NCBI GenBank assembly: GCA_037126765.1 | Contig: JBBCBC010000002.1 | Span: forward strand, 17,391,853 to 17,455,852 | DNA: 64,000 nucleotides | Direction of reading: 5' to 3' | Source of the DNA: Stenogyne calaminthoides | Taxonomy: Eukaryota; Streptophyta; Magnoliopsida; Lamiales; Lamiaceae | In this document: positions 23,400 through 35,766 of the stretch, piece after piece | How positions within the stretch are numbered: the stretch's first letter is position 1 | Layout: every line of letters starts with the position of its first letter | Program-made: the position numbers and the translations under genes | The notes under the pieces: model-generated | What the model was told of the DNA's origin: nothing | The model's database searches: none | What the model saw: the letters and a program-made list of their open reading frames with translations, nothing else

Positions 23400-26160
23400 C
23401 CAATAATGACTGCGCTCCGGCGCCCATTAAAATAAGTAGAAAACTGATAAGACGGGCTCTCTGCGGTAAAACAATAGTAAATAAAAGAAATGCGCCGGTT
23501 TGACTGGCTTATTAGTTTGCCTCTAAAAAGCTCCGGGTTTCCCGACGAAGCCTGTGTTTGGCCTCCGGAGTCGATCCTCTCTTCGCCGCACGAGCCGAGG
23601 TCGATACCTTTCCATCTGCCAATATGATCGAGGTCGATCATAGAGATTCAAGTCTCAACACCGAACCGACTCGTCGAACCATCAGTTCAAGGCTCTGGGG
23701 ATCGGGAAAGGAGTCGAAGGGCTTCAAGCGGGTTACGGTTGGGGCTGCCGGCGCCTCCGCCACCAAAGCCCTTTAGGGCCGACCTGAAGAGACGTGACTT
23801 TGTACCCCGCCACGGCTCCACCAAAGGAAGGACTCCACGCCGAGGATAGCGCCTTCCTCGAGGGCAGCGAGCCTGCATCTTCCCATTAAGCTCCTCCGCA
23901 GTATATGAGCTGCCCCTGATCCTTCTCGAATCGTGATTCTCGGGAGATCTGTAATCCACCCAGACTATCCCCGAATCTCCAACTGACCGCCTCCAGCCCA
24001 CGCCTGTGCCCGCCACCAGGTCTCCACCACTTTCCGCCGAGGTTTTCACCGAATTATCAAGCTCTACTAAGCCAGAGGGCCACGTTCGGGTCTACTTGGC
24101 TTCCTCCTCCAAGAACATTCTTTCTCCCGGCTACCATCTCGACTCGCTTTCGGGTCTTCACGAGCGCTGAAGTCCGAGGCCTGGGATACGGCCGCCATCA
24201 TCCGAATTGCCTTACACTATGACCGGGGCTTGATGTTACCACCGCCCAAAGATCCTCAACCTGCTGGTCCAAGCCGAGGGTCCCACGACGGCGGAGCCAA
24301 GGTCTTTGCGGAGGTAATCCGAGCCCCTGGCAGAGCTTCCGAGATCGCTCGCGAGAAAATCAACACGCGGCGGATGAAAGCGGACCTCTCGCTAAAGAAA
24401 CAGAATAAATGCGTTTAATATATATTAGATTGAGACCAAACATAATAGAAATAATAATAACTTTGATTGGACGCACGACACCAACCTGGTAGATTCTGTC
24501 GCCCTTTCTCGCTACCGACGCAAAAATTACGCCAGAGTTTCGCTCGATGGTTTATCGGCGGGATGTCGTGTAAGCTCTTGGAGCGACTGATGATCGAGAT
24601 CGCGATCCTGGGCTGGTGGAGTCTCACCCCGGAGGCAGTGCAACATCCTCTGGCCTTGGCTCGTCAGCGACCTCGAGCTCCCCCTCAGACGGGTCAGCGA
24701 ACTCCTGGTCACACACCCCCTGAGCCTCCGCCTCCCGCCTCCTTATCCCGGATTTTTGTTTGGCACGGGCATCCGCGAGGACTTCATCCTCCTTCCTCGT
24801 GAGCGGGCGCGGTTGTTGGCATCCATCAGCCTCGATTGGGGTGGGGATGAAGGAAGATGGGCGGAGGTGCAACACACAGGAGATTATTTAAAAAAACAAA
24901 GAAAAAGCTTTTGGTCAAGGAGATAAAAAATATGTTTACCTCACGGAAATTGGGAGATCGCAGTGGTTAGGCTCCATCAAGATGCCCGAAGTCTTCTTCC
25001 GAGCCTCGCTCGAAGTTCAAAGGGTTCGCGACCTATCGACAGTTTTTCCTAATTACTTCTACCGCCGAGCCAAAAAACCTGTGAGGAAAGCGGCCTTCGA
25101 TTTCGCTTAAAAAGAAAACGAGTCAAATCAAGAATTTGGGAAAACTAAAATAATATGCTAATTTTGCTTTTGGGCAACGCCAACTTGGTCCTATGTTGAT
25201 CCGACCACCCTTGGCCCGCCAGTTCACCGCTCCGCTAACTTCTGAAACCTACCAAAACCTGATTTATCCATCCACCTTGGGACGTGAATGCCTCGGCGAT
25301 TTGGTTGCCGGTGAAGCTCACACATAGTACCAAATTTCTCGGCAGGCCCCCATGAGGTTAGTCATGAGACTTATCTTGTTTCGCCGCCGAAGATAATCGG
25401 ATCGATAGATCAAATACGGTTACTGTATCGACAACAGGTTCCACCCATCATGTATCTGGGCTCAAGCGAGATCCCATTGATTTAAGATTCATTGATCTCG
25501 TGAGGGCCTGTGTTTCCACTTCATTAACAAAGAACGCACATCTCCTGGGAGGTGCTGGTCTGCCCTCTTTCATCTAAGGTTGGGGACCTTATGAACTTCC
25601 CGAGGACCTCATACCATTCTCGAAGCACCCGAGTTCGGGTCTCCTCAGACCGAGCCAAGAAACAGGCTCACCATAAAATGAGCATCTTCCTCCTCACACT
25701 TTTCCTTCAAGAAGTCGCCCAGGGCGCCGGGTAGGAAAGGCCCGATATTCCTAGAAAGAAGTGAGGCCCCAACCCGGCAAGAGAACACCGCTACGGGAGG
25801 AGTCTCCAGAACTTCCGACTTGCTGATGGGCTTAATTCGTGATGGGTCTTTAATTCAACTCCGACTGCTCCCTAATCAACAAAGATCTCGGCGGAGAGAA
25901 TTTGATGGTTCAACCATACTCCTGTATCCTACCACTGCCATCGCTATCACCATCCACGCATCGCTTCCCGAGGAAATCGTGAAAACGCAGAGTCGGATCC
26001 GGAAGCCCCGCCGCCATCTCATCGCCAGTGGCGAGCCAAGAGACTTCAAAACTGATGACCGCTGCCGGGTTCGCAATGTTGAATGCCCAGATTCCGGCGG
26101 GCGGGCGGAGAGCTCCTCTCCCAGGAAGTTCGGTGCATTTTGTTGAGATATCCATCAAAA
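23400..26160 (-). pseudogene. Antisense extra gene of the gypsy element, degenerate
   Basis: Between the tandem repeats and the 3' LTR the best coding traces are on the minus strand: 26158-25910 (MMDISTKCTELPGRG...), 24875-24624 (acidic, with an RKEDEVLADARAKQKS stretch) and 24049-23687. GC content is higher than in the flanks. In copy B a gene at the same relative place and orientation has a Transposase_28-like domain and a coiled coil; I could not identify that domain here, so the equivalence rests on position, strand, the acidic part and the promoter. A product would be made from antisense transcripts. No function is known to me. Splice-donor-like GTAAGG (about 26176-26182, minus) and GAG|GTAAAC (near 24940) may mark introns. 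Confidence 0.5.
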
Positions 26161-26269
26161 AGAAGTATCGGGAATACCTTACCGTAACTGCAAATTTCGG
26201 CGACGGTAACGATCAGTATGCATGGTTAAGGTCAGAGCAAGGAGAATTCAATTGGAGAAAGTGAGGAGG

Positions 26270-26292
26270 ATCTCACTTTATATATAAAATTT
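26270..26292 (-). promoter_or_regulatory. TATA box for the antisense extra gene
   Basis: ATTTTATATATAAAGTGAG on the minus strand lies about 120 bases upstream of the first minus-strand frame, followed by a CT-rich leader (GATCCTCCTCACTTTCTCC). The same order, TATA box then pyrimidine-rich leader, is found in front of the equivalent gene of copy B at 59111. The core is nearly palindromic, so strand choice rests on the leader. Confidence 0.45.
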
Positions 26293-26526
26293 TGTGGCTC
26301 GCGAGTCATGGGATCTAAGCCACCGGCGGCGTCGCGACCCTTTTTGGAATCTGGGCGCTGTACGTGCACCCCTGTCATCATCATTATTGCAAAAAGTGGC
26401 CGCAGACGCCACCGAAAAGTCGCCTCGACACGTAAACGCCGACCGTAATCCCGTAAAAGGCCGGAATTTAAGATGATATCAGATCCTCAAGGAAATTGGA
26501 TAGGCTCATGAAGCACCAGCAATTGT

Positions 26527-27339
26527 TGTGACCAATAATTTATCTCGAAAGGGAGGCCTAACATCTAGGGGTAGCTGCATAATACACCCGACGCCGAAGT
26601 TTGATCCACAACACTCCACAAGTCGCTTTCATACGAAAGGGATCGCACTATATTCAGTTTTAAGAAGATCTACCACCAGCCGATGGATCATGACCGACAA
26701 GACCCCCTGGTTTTAATTCGGGGAGTTTACATGTCCCCAATGATGGCGCCGCGACTGAGCTCGAAGAAAGTTGACCAGAGAAGACTTTCTCAGGAACGGA
26801 AACTGCTTAAATTTTAGAAAACAAGTAAATGGCAAGTACTCCTAATAAGTATGCGACGACGAGCGACCAGATTTTAAAGGTTCAAGGACTGAACAAGACT
26901 AGCCGACCTCCAAATGAAAATAATCCTCAGAAAGAGGTTTCCGTCTTTCCTCCCGACACGCTACCCAAGAACAGGCCGTGCTATTTAATGCAACCATATT
27001 GCCATTAAATGTCTAAGTCCCAGTCCCAGGGGCTATATCCTCAGGGTTTGTAGTATAAATACATGTAATTAAAAAGCTCATTTAAGGGTTCCAAGATTCA
27101 CATTGAATACAAGAAGGCTTTATTAGTCAAAAAAGAGGCCTTTTAGCCAAACACTCTTGCAATTTATTGTTTTCCAACACTCCAAATATTAAGCATTAAA
27201 TCACATCATCATCACTTTAATGATGAACATTCCCTTTGTTCTTCATTATTAATTCTCACCAACTCAAATCATAAATAGTTTGATGTCAATCATAGCCACA
27301 ATAATGCCTTAATCATCCAATCATATTTTTGCATCAACG
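26527..27339 (+). repeat. 3' LTR of the 16-27 kb gypsy element
   Basis: It starts TGTGACCAATAAT and ends GCATCAAC. It aligns with 16337-17161, including the TATA box (AGTATAAATACATG from 27052) and the CATTCCCTTTGTTCTTCATT block near 27230. A polypurine tract is not clear in the bases just before it. Confidence 0.8.
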
Positions 27340-30300
27340 GAGATTGTTTGAAAAAGAAGTTCTTTTCCAAGTTAAGTTCACTGACGTCCTGAGCGCATAT
27401 CTCAAACTGAAAAATGAAGAATTGTTATATAGAAAGAAGAAATTTGATTGATTAATTTTGTAAACCAACAAGAGGAAAAATATTTTGTAAAGGTAATCTT
27501 TCCCAGCTTTAAATGTAAAGAAGAGTTGTGTTTTCACAAATGCATAAGAAATGATAGTGAGAAAATCACAAAAATCAACCTAAACACCAAGTAATGGAAG
27601 TTTTAAATGTTTCAATTAATTATATATAATAATCTACAAATTCGGTGGTGAAGGTCATATAAATTTTAGCCAAATGATGTCTTTTTAATATAATATAAAA
27701 GAATCGACATCGTAAAAGCACTTATAACCCCAAACAACACATGATGATGTTATGAAAATAATTGAAAGATACACTACGTAATCGATAATATCGGAGATAA
27801 AAGCATAGTCCTTTCTTATAATTCCAATTGGGTTTGAAAAGAGATAACCTTTTGAACTAAGTATTAAGAACAATTTGGTCTAATATATTATCAAATGTTT
27901 TTGAAAATTATTCAAGTTAATCCTACCACTTCATTTTGACCTCTAATCCATATAAAAAATTCAAATTGATGACTTTATATCCATCTTTATAGTTCCATGA
28001 TGTAGAAAACATTGTAGCTCAACTAAGAGTTAAATCAGAAACAAATTTGGACAGTGGGATCCAAATATTTTTTGGTGTATTAGCCTAATGAGTGATTTCT
28101 TAACTAATTTTAACCCTAACGTAATTTGAAATCTCAATATAACTATACCATTTAGGAATTTTTAGTAAGTATTATAATCTATTCACTTCACTACCGAATT
28201 GATGGACGGCTACTTCTTCTAATTTTAAAGTTAATGATATTACTGTATATTTCAAGCCCATACATTTTTTTCTACCTTTTCCATCTTCCATCCTCGGTTT
28301 TTTTCAATTCTAATCTCATTCCAAGATTGTGTTTAACAGTCTTAAATCCATATTGAGGAAAACACACCACCGCTATTGAAAAGGAATCATTACAAACAAT
28401 TACAAATATGAGCATTTTTCATATCCTAATTTGTTTTTGTATAATAATAATAAAAAAAATTAAAAGTCTTTTTTGATATAAAGGAATTTATAAGAAGCAA
28501 TACTTGTTAGTTTCAATGCCGATTCCAAGGGCCCAATACAAAGATTTGAAGTTGATGAGAAGTATTGAATGAATTAGAAAAAAGCGGAGTTTTGACTCTA
28601 ACCCAATAATACAGTCTAATATTTGATTGATTTATACATTATTTGTCCAAGATTTTTAATGAGCATATTTACCACTTCATCTACAAAATCGAATTGATTT
28701 GCTCAACATGTTTATAGGTGTGTAAATCACTTAAAATCCATTAAAAACTTCTGTGGCATTAAACATGTTATTCTCCCGCGAATTAACACGGTTTCTTGAG
28801 AGAGAATAACATAAAACAAGGAAAACAACAAGCTATCAAAGCAATTCTAAAATTCTCTAGAACCACTTTTTTTAATAAGAAAAAAAGCAATTTTATTAAA
28901 CTTTACCACCCCACGCATGGGACATAAGATATTCACCAAACATAACATGGGAAGAAATAATTATTTTCAGACTTTACATGCACTCCACTCATGTAATAAC
29001 ACATCAAAACAAAACATAAACTCGAGATGCATTTTTAGCAGGTATGCCCCTCAACTCGGTTTATTTGACAAACCCACTAACAAGATGGTATTTTTTCTAT
29101 AACCACTATTCCTCTCACTTGTTAACACATTAACATACAAAGTACAATCAAAAAGCAACATAAGAAACACAAGTAATGTAATCCATTAGCAAATGTAATC
29201 TATGAACCAAAAGGGGAAGAAGTTACGAGAGATTTGCTTGATGAGGAAAGGAGGAAACAATTTAGGAGAGGTTGTTGATCGATGATATTAAAAAGAAGGG
29301 TTTGAGAGGTTTTTTGGCGATATATAAGCAAATGAACTTGTAAAAAAGCGGGCATGCGTGAATATCCCCGAAAGAAGGAAATATCCCTAATCCAGTATGA
29401 AAAATGATTGGTTAAGTTTTTTTTAATTCACGTTCTTAAATCTTATTTAAAAATTTAAAGACATGATGGCCTTTTTTGCTCCAAAAAAAATCATCCACGA
29501 CATTAATAGGCCTACCGGTATCTTAAGTCTTAATCTATTCCGACGATTCCAAAATTTCCCAAAAAATCAAAAAATATTAAAATTGAATACCAGAGATACC
29601 ACCACCAAAACCTAATTCCCCTAAATAAAAAAAAAAAAATCGTTTCAAATTAATTAAGAGATGAATAAATAGAGAATTAATTGGTCATCTAATTACGATT
29701 TCATTCCACCGCCACTGATGAATATGTGATTTAGGGATTGCATCTTGATTTTCCCGCCCGTTTGAACCCGAAAAACCCATTTTCTCGGACATTCGCTTGA
29801 TTTCATTTTATTCGGCGCTTTGATGAACGCGTGATTTAGGGATTTCACTGGCGTTCGATGAACGCCTCATCTCCGTCACCATCCCTGATTTCATTCTTCA
29901 TCGCTTTGATCAATGTTTGAATTGGGGATCGAGGTTTCGTGAATTTAACTTTTCATGAGTTGAGTGTGATGAAATTAAATATTGAAATGAATTCTCCATC
30001 CTAATTGAAATGAATTGGGGATTGATGTTCTCATCCAAACAAGATGAAATGAATTGGGATTAAGGTTGAGTTGAGGAGAGATGAAATGAAAACCCGTAAG
30101 TAAATTCTCCATCTTGAATTCGAAATGAATTGGGATCGATTGAGATTTTTATCGAAATAGATGAGCGCATTGGGGATCTTTTGCTTTTAAACGAAATAGG
30201 GCGTAAATGAAATAACCCATCCATCCGAATTAATTATCATCTTAATCGCCACTTTTCTCCCCCATTTAATTTTAAATCAATTCTTTATTCTAGTTGACTT

Positions 30301-30959
30301 TTTTATTTTTTCATTAATGTAATGTTTTCATATTTGTGTTACAATATCAATTCATAAAGTAATTAAAGTTTTAATTCATATATTAAATGGATCAAAGAAC
30401 ATCAATCTTATTAAAAAGTATATTTAAATATTATAATTTTTTTAATTTAATTAATGATTGTATTATAGACATATTTTTCATTTTTAAAATTATATATGTG
30501 CAATTTAAAAAACATATATTTTAAATTATAATTCTGCAAGATCCCGTTTAGATTGCTCATTCAAAGATTTGGTAATATTTTTACCTAACGAGTTATTTTT
30601 TTAAAATGATAAAGATATTTTTAAAACGAGGTATGATAGTTCTCAAATCTGGCTTCAAGTATTAAATTGTAGATGAAACCACCGCAAACTCCTTTTGAAA
30701 TGGGTGAAAATCAAAAACTCGAGAAGCAAAAAAAAAATCCTCCTTCAAAATAGACCTAAACGGTTAGAAACGTAGCGAGTTGAAAACCCTATGAAAAAAT
30801 GTCGTTTGAAAATCAAAGCGAAGCCCAAATTGTCGCCATGAAACCGCCAAGAAGATGAAGAAAGAAGGACGTTCTTGTTTAGCGATTTCACCTAACAAAA
30901 TTCAGAGAGAGAAAATACGCGAGTCCACTCTCATCCGCCAAATCTCCCCAATTAACAAA
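27340..30959. other. AT-rich intergenic DNA, no gene recognised
   Basis: No coding domain is visible. 29930-30200 contains a degenerate repetition of GATGAAATGAATTGGGATT (near 29950, 29990, 30005, 30045, 30080 and 30125). 29700-29930 repeats GTGATTTAGGGAT twice with ATGAACGC words. Small frames such as 27334-27537 (minus) and 28917-29102 (plus) have no support beyond being open. Confidence 0.5.
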
Positions 30960-31067
30960 GGGTGCAACATGATTCTTTCAGGTCACCCGTCCTAGTACTA
31001 CTCTGCATGCAAAACACTAACTTAGCGAGTTACGATGGGATCCAAAGTCATTAGTGCTGGTATAATC
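30960..31067 (-). pseudogene. 5S rRNA-derived sequence
   Basis: Read on the minus strand this follows plant 5S rRNA from near its 5' end to its 3' end: ATACCAGCACTAA, GGATCCCATC, AACTC, AAGTTA, AGAGTAGTACTAGGA, GGGTGACCT, then TGTTGCACCC. The 3' part of the internal promoter (C box) is very well kept, the A-box region is altered, and about six 5' bases are missing. There is one copy only and no tandem 5S array. It is either a dispersed 5S pseudogene or part of a 5S-carrying element such as a Cassandra-type TRIM LTR or a 5S-derived SINE. I could not find a second copy or TRIM ends. Confidence 0.85.
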
Positions 31068-33425
31068 AATCCAAAAATTAACCATTATACTATACTAGAA
31101 TTAAATAAGAGCGATTTGCGAGTAAAAAGATTCTAAAAGATGTTGATTATAATGTTATAGATTGCTTTTTTAAAAAAATTAAGTGTACTCGATAAACTTA
31201 ATTGTATTTATAATTTTATTTAAATGTTATATACCGCATTATTTATTTGGTTTTGCAAATCTAGTTATATGATTTTTTAGTATTAAATATTTTATTAGTT
31301 ATTATTTGTATTCCCCAAATCTAAAATCATGGTTCTCTATTTCCTAAAACATTATTTTAAATGAAATGTTCAACTTGGTCCTTTGTAAAAACAAGTTGAA
31401 CGTTTGCTTTAAATAAGTTGAATAATGTTATATGTTTTAGATTTTTCAAAACACTTACGTAACTTTTATAAAATTTAGCACTTTTGTTTGTGTTTTTCAA
31501 GACATTTATCTCTTCAAATTAATTAGATCTTATTTTATAAAAGGTATTTTTTGTGATACTAAAGGGTATACCTTATATTGTAAAATGGGTATTAATCATG
31601 ATACTAAAATAAAGAGGACTAATATTACAAAAGGTATTAGTGGTGATATTGAAGGGTATTAGTCAGATATTGAATAGTATATCTTTTTAATAAAAGGATA
31701 TTAATTAGTAATAGTATGACTTTATATTACAAATGTGTAATAGTCGGATACCAAGAATGTAACTTATACTACAAAAGGGTATTAGCTCTAAAATCCTTGC
31801 CTTTTCCGAAACATTTTCATTGGAAAATTTATCAACTTGATTCTGTAAGACAAGTTGAATGTTTCAGTTTTAAATGTCAACGTTTCAAGAAAAAAAAAGT
31901 TTTTTGCTTAAAAAATTTTGATCAATTGCATTGTCAGCAATTGGTGCATACAAGACTTTTATCGATTAGAGAAATGGGTAAATTCTGAAAAAAGAATCAA
32001 TAAATAAGTATGAATATTTTTTATTTTGGCTCAACTTTATTATGTACTACATTTAATTTTATTTGAATGTATTTTTGATATACTTAATGCCATGGATTTC
32101 TCATCTAGGAGATTTCTTGTTAAAATCGTATTTACACCATATCATTCAAATTTTTGTTAAAAGATCTAAGATTATCCTAAATTTTTTAAAATTAAATATA
32201 AACTCGTTTATCTAATTGATTAGTTTATGCAATCACATTTAATTTATTTTAATCATCAAACTAAAATAATAGTAGTAAAATCAACTTTGATTTTTGGTTT
32301 TTTTAAATAGGCTCTATATCTAGGACCACATGCTAACTAAGCAACAAATTTCATGAACCACCATACATATATATCACCATTCTAGCTTAATTTCCATTCC
32401 AATCGCATATAAGGAATTGTTGAGACAAATTTCATGATCTTTGAACTGATCTCCCCGCCGTGGTTAAATTTTTATAAATTTTGATCATAATTTTTTTTTA
32501 ATATACTTCAAATTGTAAATAAGTTCAACAGATCCTAATCGGTAGTAAATTTACTCAGAATATAAAGCTTAAATCGCCATCGGAAATGGTAGTGTTCCAT
32601 TACCAGGCGGATACTATCTAAATGACGGCGCACTATTTTGCAATAAAAAATTCCACTATATATCATCTAAATGCTAATACAAATAGAACCTTATTCATTA
32701 CAACGCAGAGCAAACAAGGAAGATAATCATATTCTTGATAGTAAATATCTCTCGTGATATAGAAAAGTAATGCCAATGTTGAATGCATACTAAGAACCAT
32801 TATTACCTCGGTTAAGACCAATTCTTGAAAATAAAAATTGGAAAAAAAGAAAAAAAAATAGGGGTCCTCTATTTTTTTATTTATTTTCAAACATATTGTC
32901 CATTTCTTGAAAAGTTGTGATTGATTCTCCTTCCGTGACTCCAAAGAAAGTTGAATCAATTGTTATGTTTTCCGAGACTATGTTCTTGATGGTACGCAAT
33001 GCCCTAAGAACAAGCTTTCTCAATTTGGTGATAATCATATGATGGAAAAAGATTGTCCATTTTCCCCAACACCACAACTTTCTCCAAACCAGAACCCATA
33101 CATTAAGCACGATACAAATCATCCTCGATGTGAATCTGGGATTCTTGCAACACGCGGCAACAGACTTGCGATTCGATTCTCGTATATATCTCCCATCTCA
33201 AATCCCTCTCCACCAGTTCATCTTATAGACATGCCCTACTCCCTTGCTTCCACTGTGAATCAATTAATAGGATTTTAGTTCAAAATAGGTACAAGATCAA
33301 GAAACACATTCTCTTTTTATGTGATTATATATCTTGGACTTAATCAAATAAATTTAGTGGTTCATGATCCAACCGGGAAAAAATATACAAAAACAGGGGC
33401 TAACAATTTTTCGGAGGAGTTGGTT
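31068..33425. other. AT-rich intergenic DNA, no gene recognised
   Basis: There are scattered short frames (31716-31988 plus, 33122-32663 minus), none with a known domain. The minus frames at 32663-33122 sit just 3' of a minus-strand CACTA transposase relic and might be decayed CACTA sequence, but I see no motif to show it. Confidence 0.4.
31560..31790. repeat. Degenerate GGGTATTAGT repeat cluster
   Basis: Words of the type ACAAAAGGGTATTAGT or TACTAAAGGGTAT occur about every 30-50 bases (near 31558, 31590, 31640, 31670, 31740 and 31770). The reverse complement, ACTAATACC, recurs at 33440-33545 in the opposite sense. Confidence 0.45.
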
Positions 33426-33439
33426 TTGTGTGACCAAGT

Positions 33440-33545
33440 ATACCTTATTTGCAACTAATACTTTATAGTAAAAAATAACTAATACCTTTTAATGAAATAA
33501 CTAATACTATCAAACTAAATACTTTTTAATGAAACAACTAGTACT
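33440..33545. repeat. Repeats of AACTAATACTTTTTAATGAAA
   Basis: Four or five copies of AACTAATAC separated by TTTTAATGAAA-type spacers lie just left of the CACTA transposase relic. They are in opposite orientation to the cluster at 31560-31790. Subterminal repeats of a CACTA element are the likeliest explanation, but no terminal CACTA sequence is visible here. Confidence 0.45.
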
Positions 33546-33589
33546 CTAGGAAAACAACACAACCTTGGACGCCAAAGAAAAATTCATCA

Positions 33590-34696
33590 CATATTCCTCC
33601 ATCAAACCCATATTTCATCATCATTCCCGTATAAGCATACCAAGGAGGGGGGAGATTCAAATCTGCTAATAATAACTGCCACATTATAAGTGGTACTAAT
33701 GTTTCAAATGTATTAAAGCCATCGCCAGCCAGGTCATTCTAACATTTCTTGATCATTAGCAAACGGGGAAAAACTCACTATCGAAATCTTTTCCCATCAC
33801 GCAGAAAATCAGCCGATGCCTCATATAACATCATCGATGCATTTTTTTTTGTGCCAAGCCATTTTCTTAGAGGTTTTTGAAAACATGAAAAGGCGTTGTA
33901 GTCTAGTCTCACCGAAAATACCTCGAAGATTTTTGTGGTATCTTTTTTCCTATACCATTGTTGATTTTTCAACGAGAAGTTCCACAAGTAGGGCAAGCAT
34001 CTAAATTCTTATTTTCACTCCAAAATAAGGCACAATCATTCTTACAATGCGGATACATTCATAACCTAATCCCATATCAATGTAAATATCATTTAACCCA
34101 GTAGCAAGTGCGTGGGAAGTGTCTCACCATTAGGAAAAAGTCGACTTCATCGGACCCAACATCATATCCACAGTTTTTATTACTCAACTTGTTGTACACC
34201 TTTATATGGGAGCATTGATGATAAATGATGTCTTTGAAATCTTCTTACAACCGGGATATAATTGCTTCGAGTATCTTTCATGAAAAGCCTCAAGATATGT
34301 AGGAGACCACTAGTATCGTTATCCTCACCGGTATATTATCATTATTTTGCTTCAGTGTATTGTTGACCGAGGTCGAACAACATTTCACTAACTCCATCAT
34401 CTTCTTTCATATTGTTGTCTTAGGCTCTATCGGATCACTATATGTTCTTGTACCAATGGCCACTTACTCTAGGCTCACCATGATAAAACCACGTAATGCA
34501 CGCTAACATCTATCCCATTCTCCAATATATGACGATAACAACTTGATCTTTAGAAGATAAGTTCAAACATTTTTTTGCAAGGGCATCGAACATCACACAT
34601 TGGACCCATATTAGTTCTGACAAATTGCATAAAACTCTTTACTCCATCTACATAACTTTTAGACCACTTGGTATCACGCATCCAACTCTTGTCCAT
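33590..34696 (-). pseudogene. CACTA (En/Spm) transposase TNP2-like, broken
   Basis: An ATG at 34696-34694 opens MDKSWMRDTKWSKSYVDGV, then FMQFVRTNM and RCPCKK, matching the transposase-associated domain at the N-terminus of plant CACTA transposases. Further left the minus strand gives words of the transposase_21 core in order: ELYPGCK-KxSKxSFI near 34240-34290, SVDMMLG near 34160, DIYIDMGLGYECI near 34075, DACPTCGTSR near 33990, a KKIPQK-like stretch, then ADFLRDGKDFD near 33790 and NVRMTWLAM near 33720. A weak STTYNVAVII-type stretch lies near 33660. Frameshifts and stops are frequent and the catalytic C-terminal half is missing. It would have cut and moved its own CACTA element; this copy is dead. 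Confidence 0.85.
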
Positions 34697-35024
34697 TTTG
34701 CACTACACCAATTATACAAAATATTTAAATCACAACGGCTAAGATATTTTTGGTTAATTACGAACATCTCTGTTGCTACTGTTTCTTATTAAATATTCTA
34801 CCAGTTGCTGCTGTTTTTTTTTGGTTAGTTTGATGTTGTTATTACTAGTTGCTGTTACTGTGATATTATTTTGTTATTTGCTGTTGTTTTTGTTTTGTTG
34901 CTGATAAAACGAGTCTAAAAAAGATCTACACATAAACACCACAAATATATTTATTTATGTTCTCTGCACTCTGCAATCTATCGCTTCCAGAATCTTCGTT
35001 ACCACATACCGTATCTAAGCAAGA

Positions 35025-35082
<58 letters not shown>

Positions 35083-35766
35083 CATCTTTCGAACTATACC
35101 AACTATTATAGATAACAGGGATAGAAAATTATTAGAATACCACTTTTGAGCTCACAATCAAAGGACTTCAATATTGCTTTTAAGTCGAGGAGTAGGAAAA
35201 GGCACTGCAGAGATAAAAAAGGATGGAGTTTTTATCATCATTTCTGTTGTTAGTTTGCCAGGAAACACAAATGAGTTCCTTGTGCATCTAATACTTAATC
35301 AGCAAAATGGTTCACAGCTTCTACATGTTTCACAAAATAAAAGTATAAGAAAGCATGTAGTATAACGCAATACAAACACCAAAAATCATCACTTTATTTG
35401 GGTCTAATTTTTAGATCAATTTTTTATTATTCCTTTTCATATATTAGGATTATCAAATCTCTTTTGAGGATTATGGTGAGTTGAATCTTGGAAATAGGTC
35501 AAATCTTCATATAAAGTTCTAAAAGTAGAGTATTCTCTATTTCACAAACTATTTCACAAAATAGACACCAAGTTACTTTATCATGGAGATACTGATTTTC
35601 CATTCCTAGGAAAAATAATGTTTTATTGGTAGTGTGTCGCTGCCACTACAAATTTAACCTATCTAGCACCAAAATATTTAACAATATAAAGATATGGCAA
35701 GAAAGATCGTTCTCTGAGGAGAGATTTATTTATTTATCTTAAAGATTTCTTCAATCGGTAAATAGT
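34697..35766. other. AT-rich DNA between the CACTA relic and the copia element
   Basis: It contains a TTGCTGTT-rich stretch (34790-34910), a long AT microsatellite (listed) and one short plus-strand frame at 35174-35365 with no recognisable domain. GTTTTATTGGTAGTG near 35620 and CACTACAAATTTAACC near 35643 resemble CACTA ends but cannot be paired. Confidence 0.45.
35028..35079. repeat. AT dinucleotide microsatellite, 52 bp
   Basis: Uninterrupted AT repeat, 26 units as assembled. The length is likely to vary between individuals and assemblies. Confidence 0.98.

Larger units (their letters stand above)
16337..27339 (+). mobile_element. Ty3/gypsy element, Tat-like layout, about 11 kb, degenerate
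   Basis: Two direct LTRs bound a plus-strand gag-pro-RT-RNaseH-integrase order, then tandem repeats and a region with coding traces on the minus strand. The LTR pair is diagnostic: both contain CTAACATCTAGGGGTA, AGTATAAATACATGTAATTA and a CATCATCATCACTTTAA block at equivalent places. Extra antisense genes and tandem repeats between integrase and the 3' LTR are known for the Tat lineage (Retand, Grande), so I infer that lineage. GAGAT occurs just outside both ends (16332-16336 and 27340-27344) as a possible target duplication, but the LTR termini do not then read TG...CA, so the exact limits are approximate. Confidence 0.8.

Noticed and set aside
23687..24049. 120-residue minus-strand frame as a stand-alone gene
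   Set aside because: It is G/R-rich, has no domain, and sits at the C-terminal side of the decayed antisense gene; counted as part of that region.
32663..33122. Two overlapping minus-strand frames (98 and 81 residues) as a host gene
   Set aside because: No known domain and the frames overlap in different phases; more likely decayed transposon sequence.
35618..35660. CACTA terminal repeats GTTTTATTGGTAGTG and CACTACAAATTTAACC
   Set aside because: No matching partner or subterminal repeats beside them, and they differ from each other; chance matches are likely.
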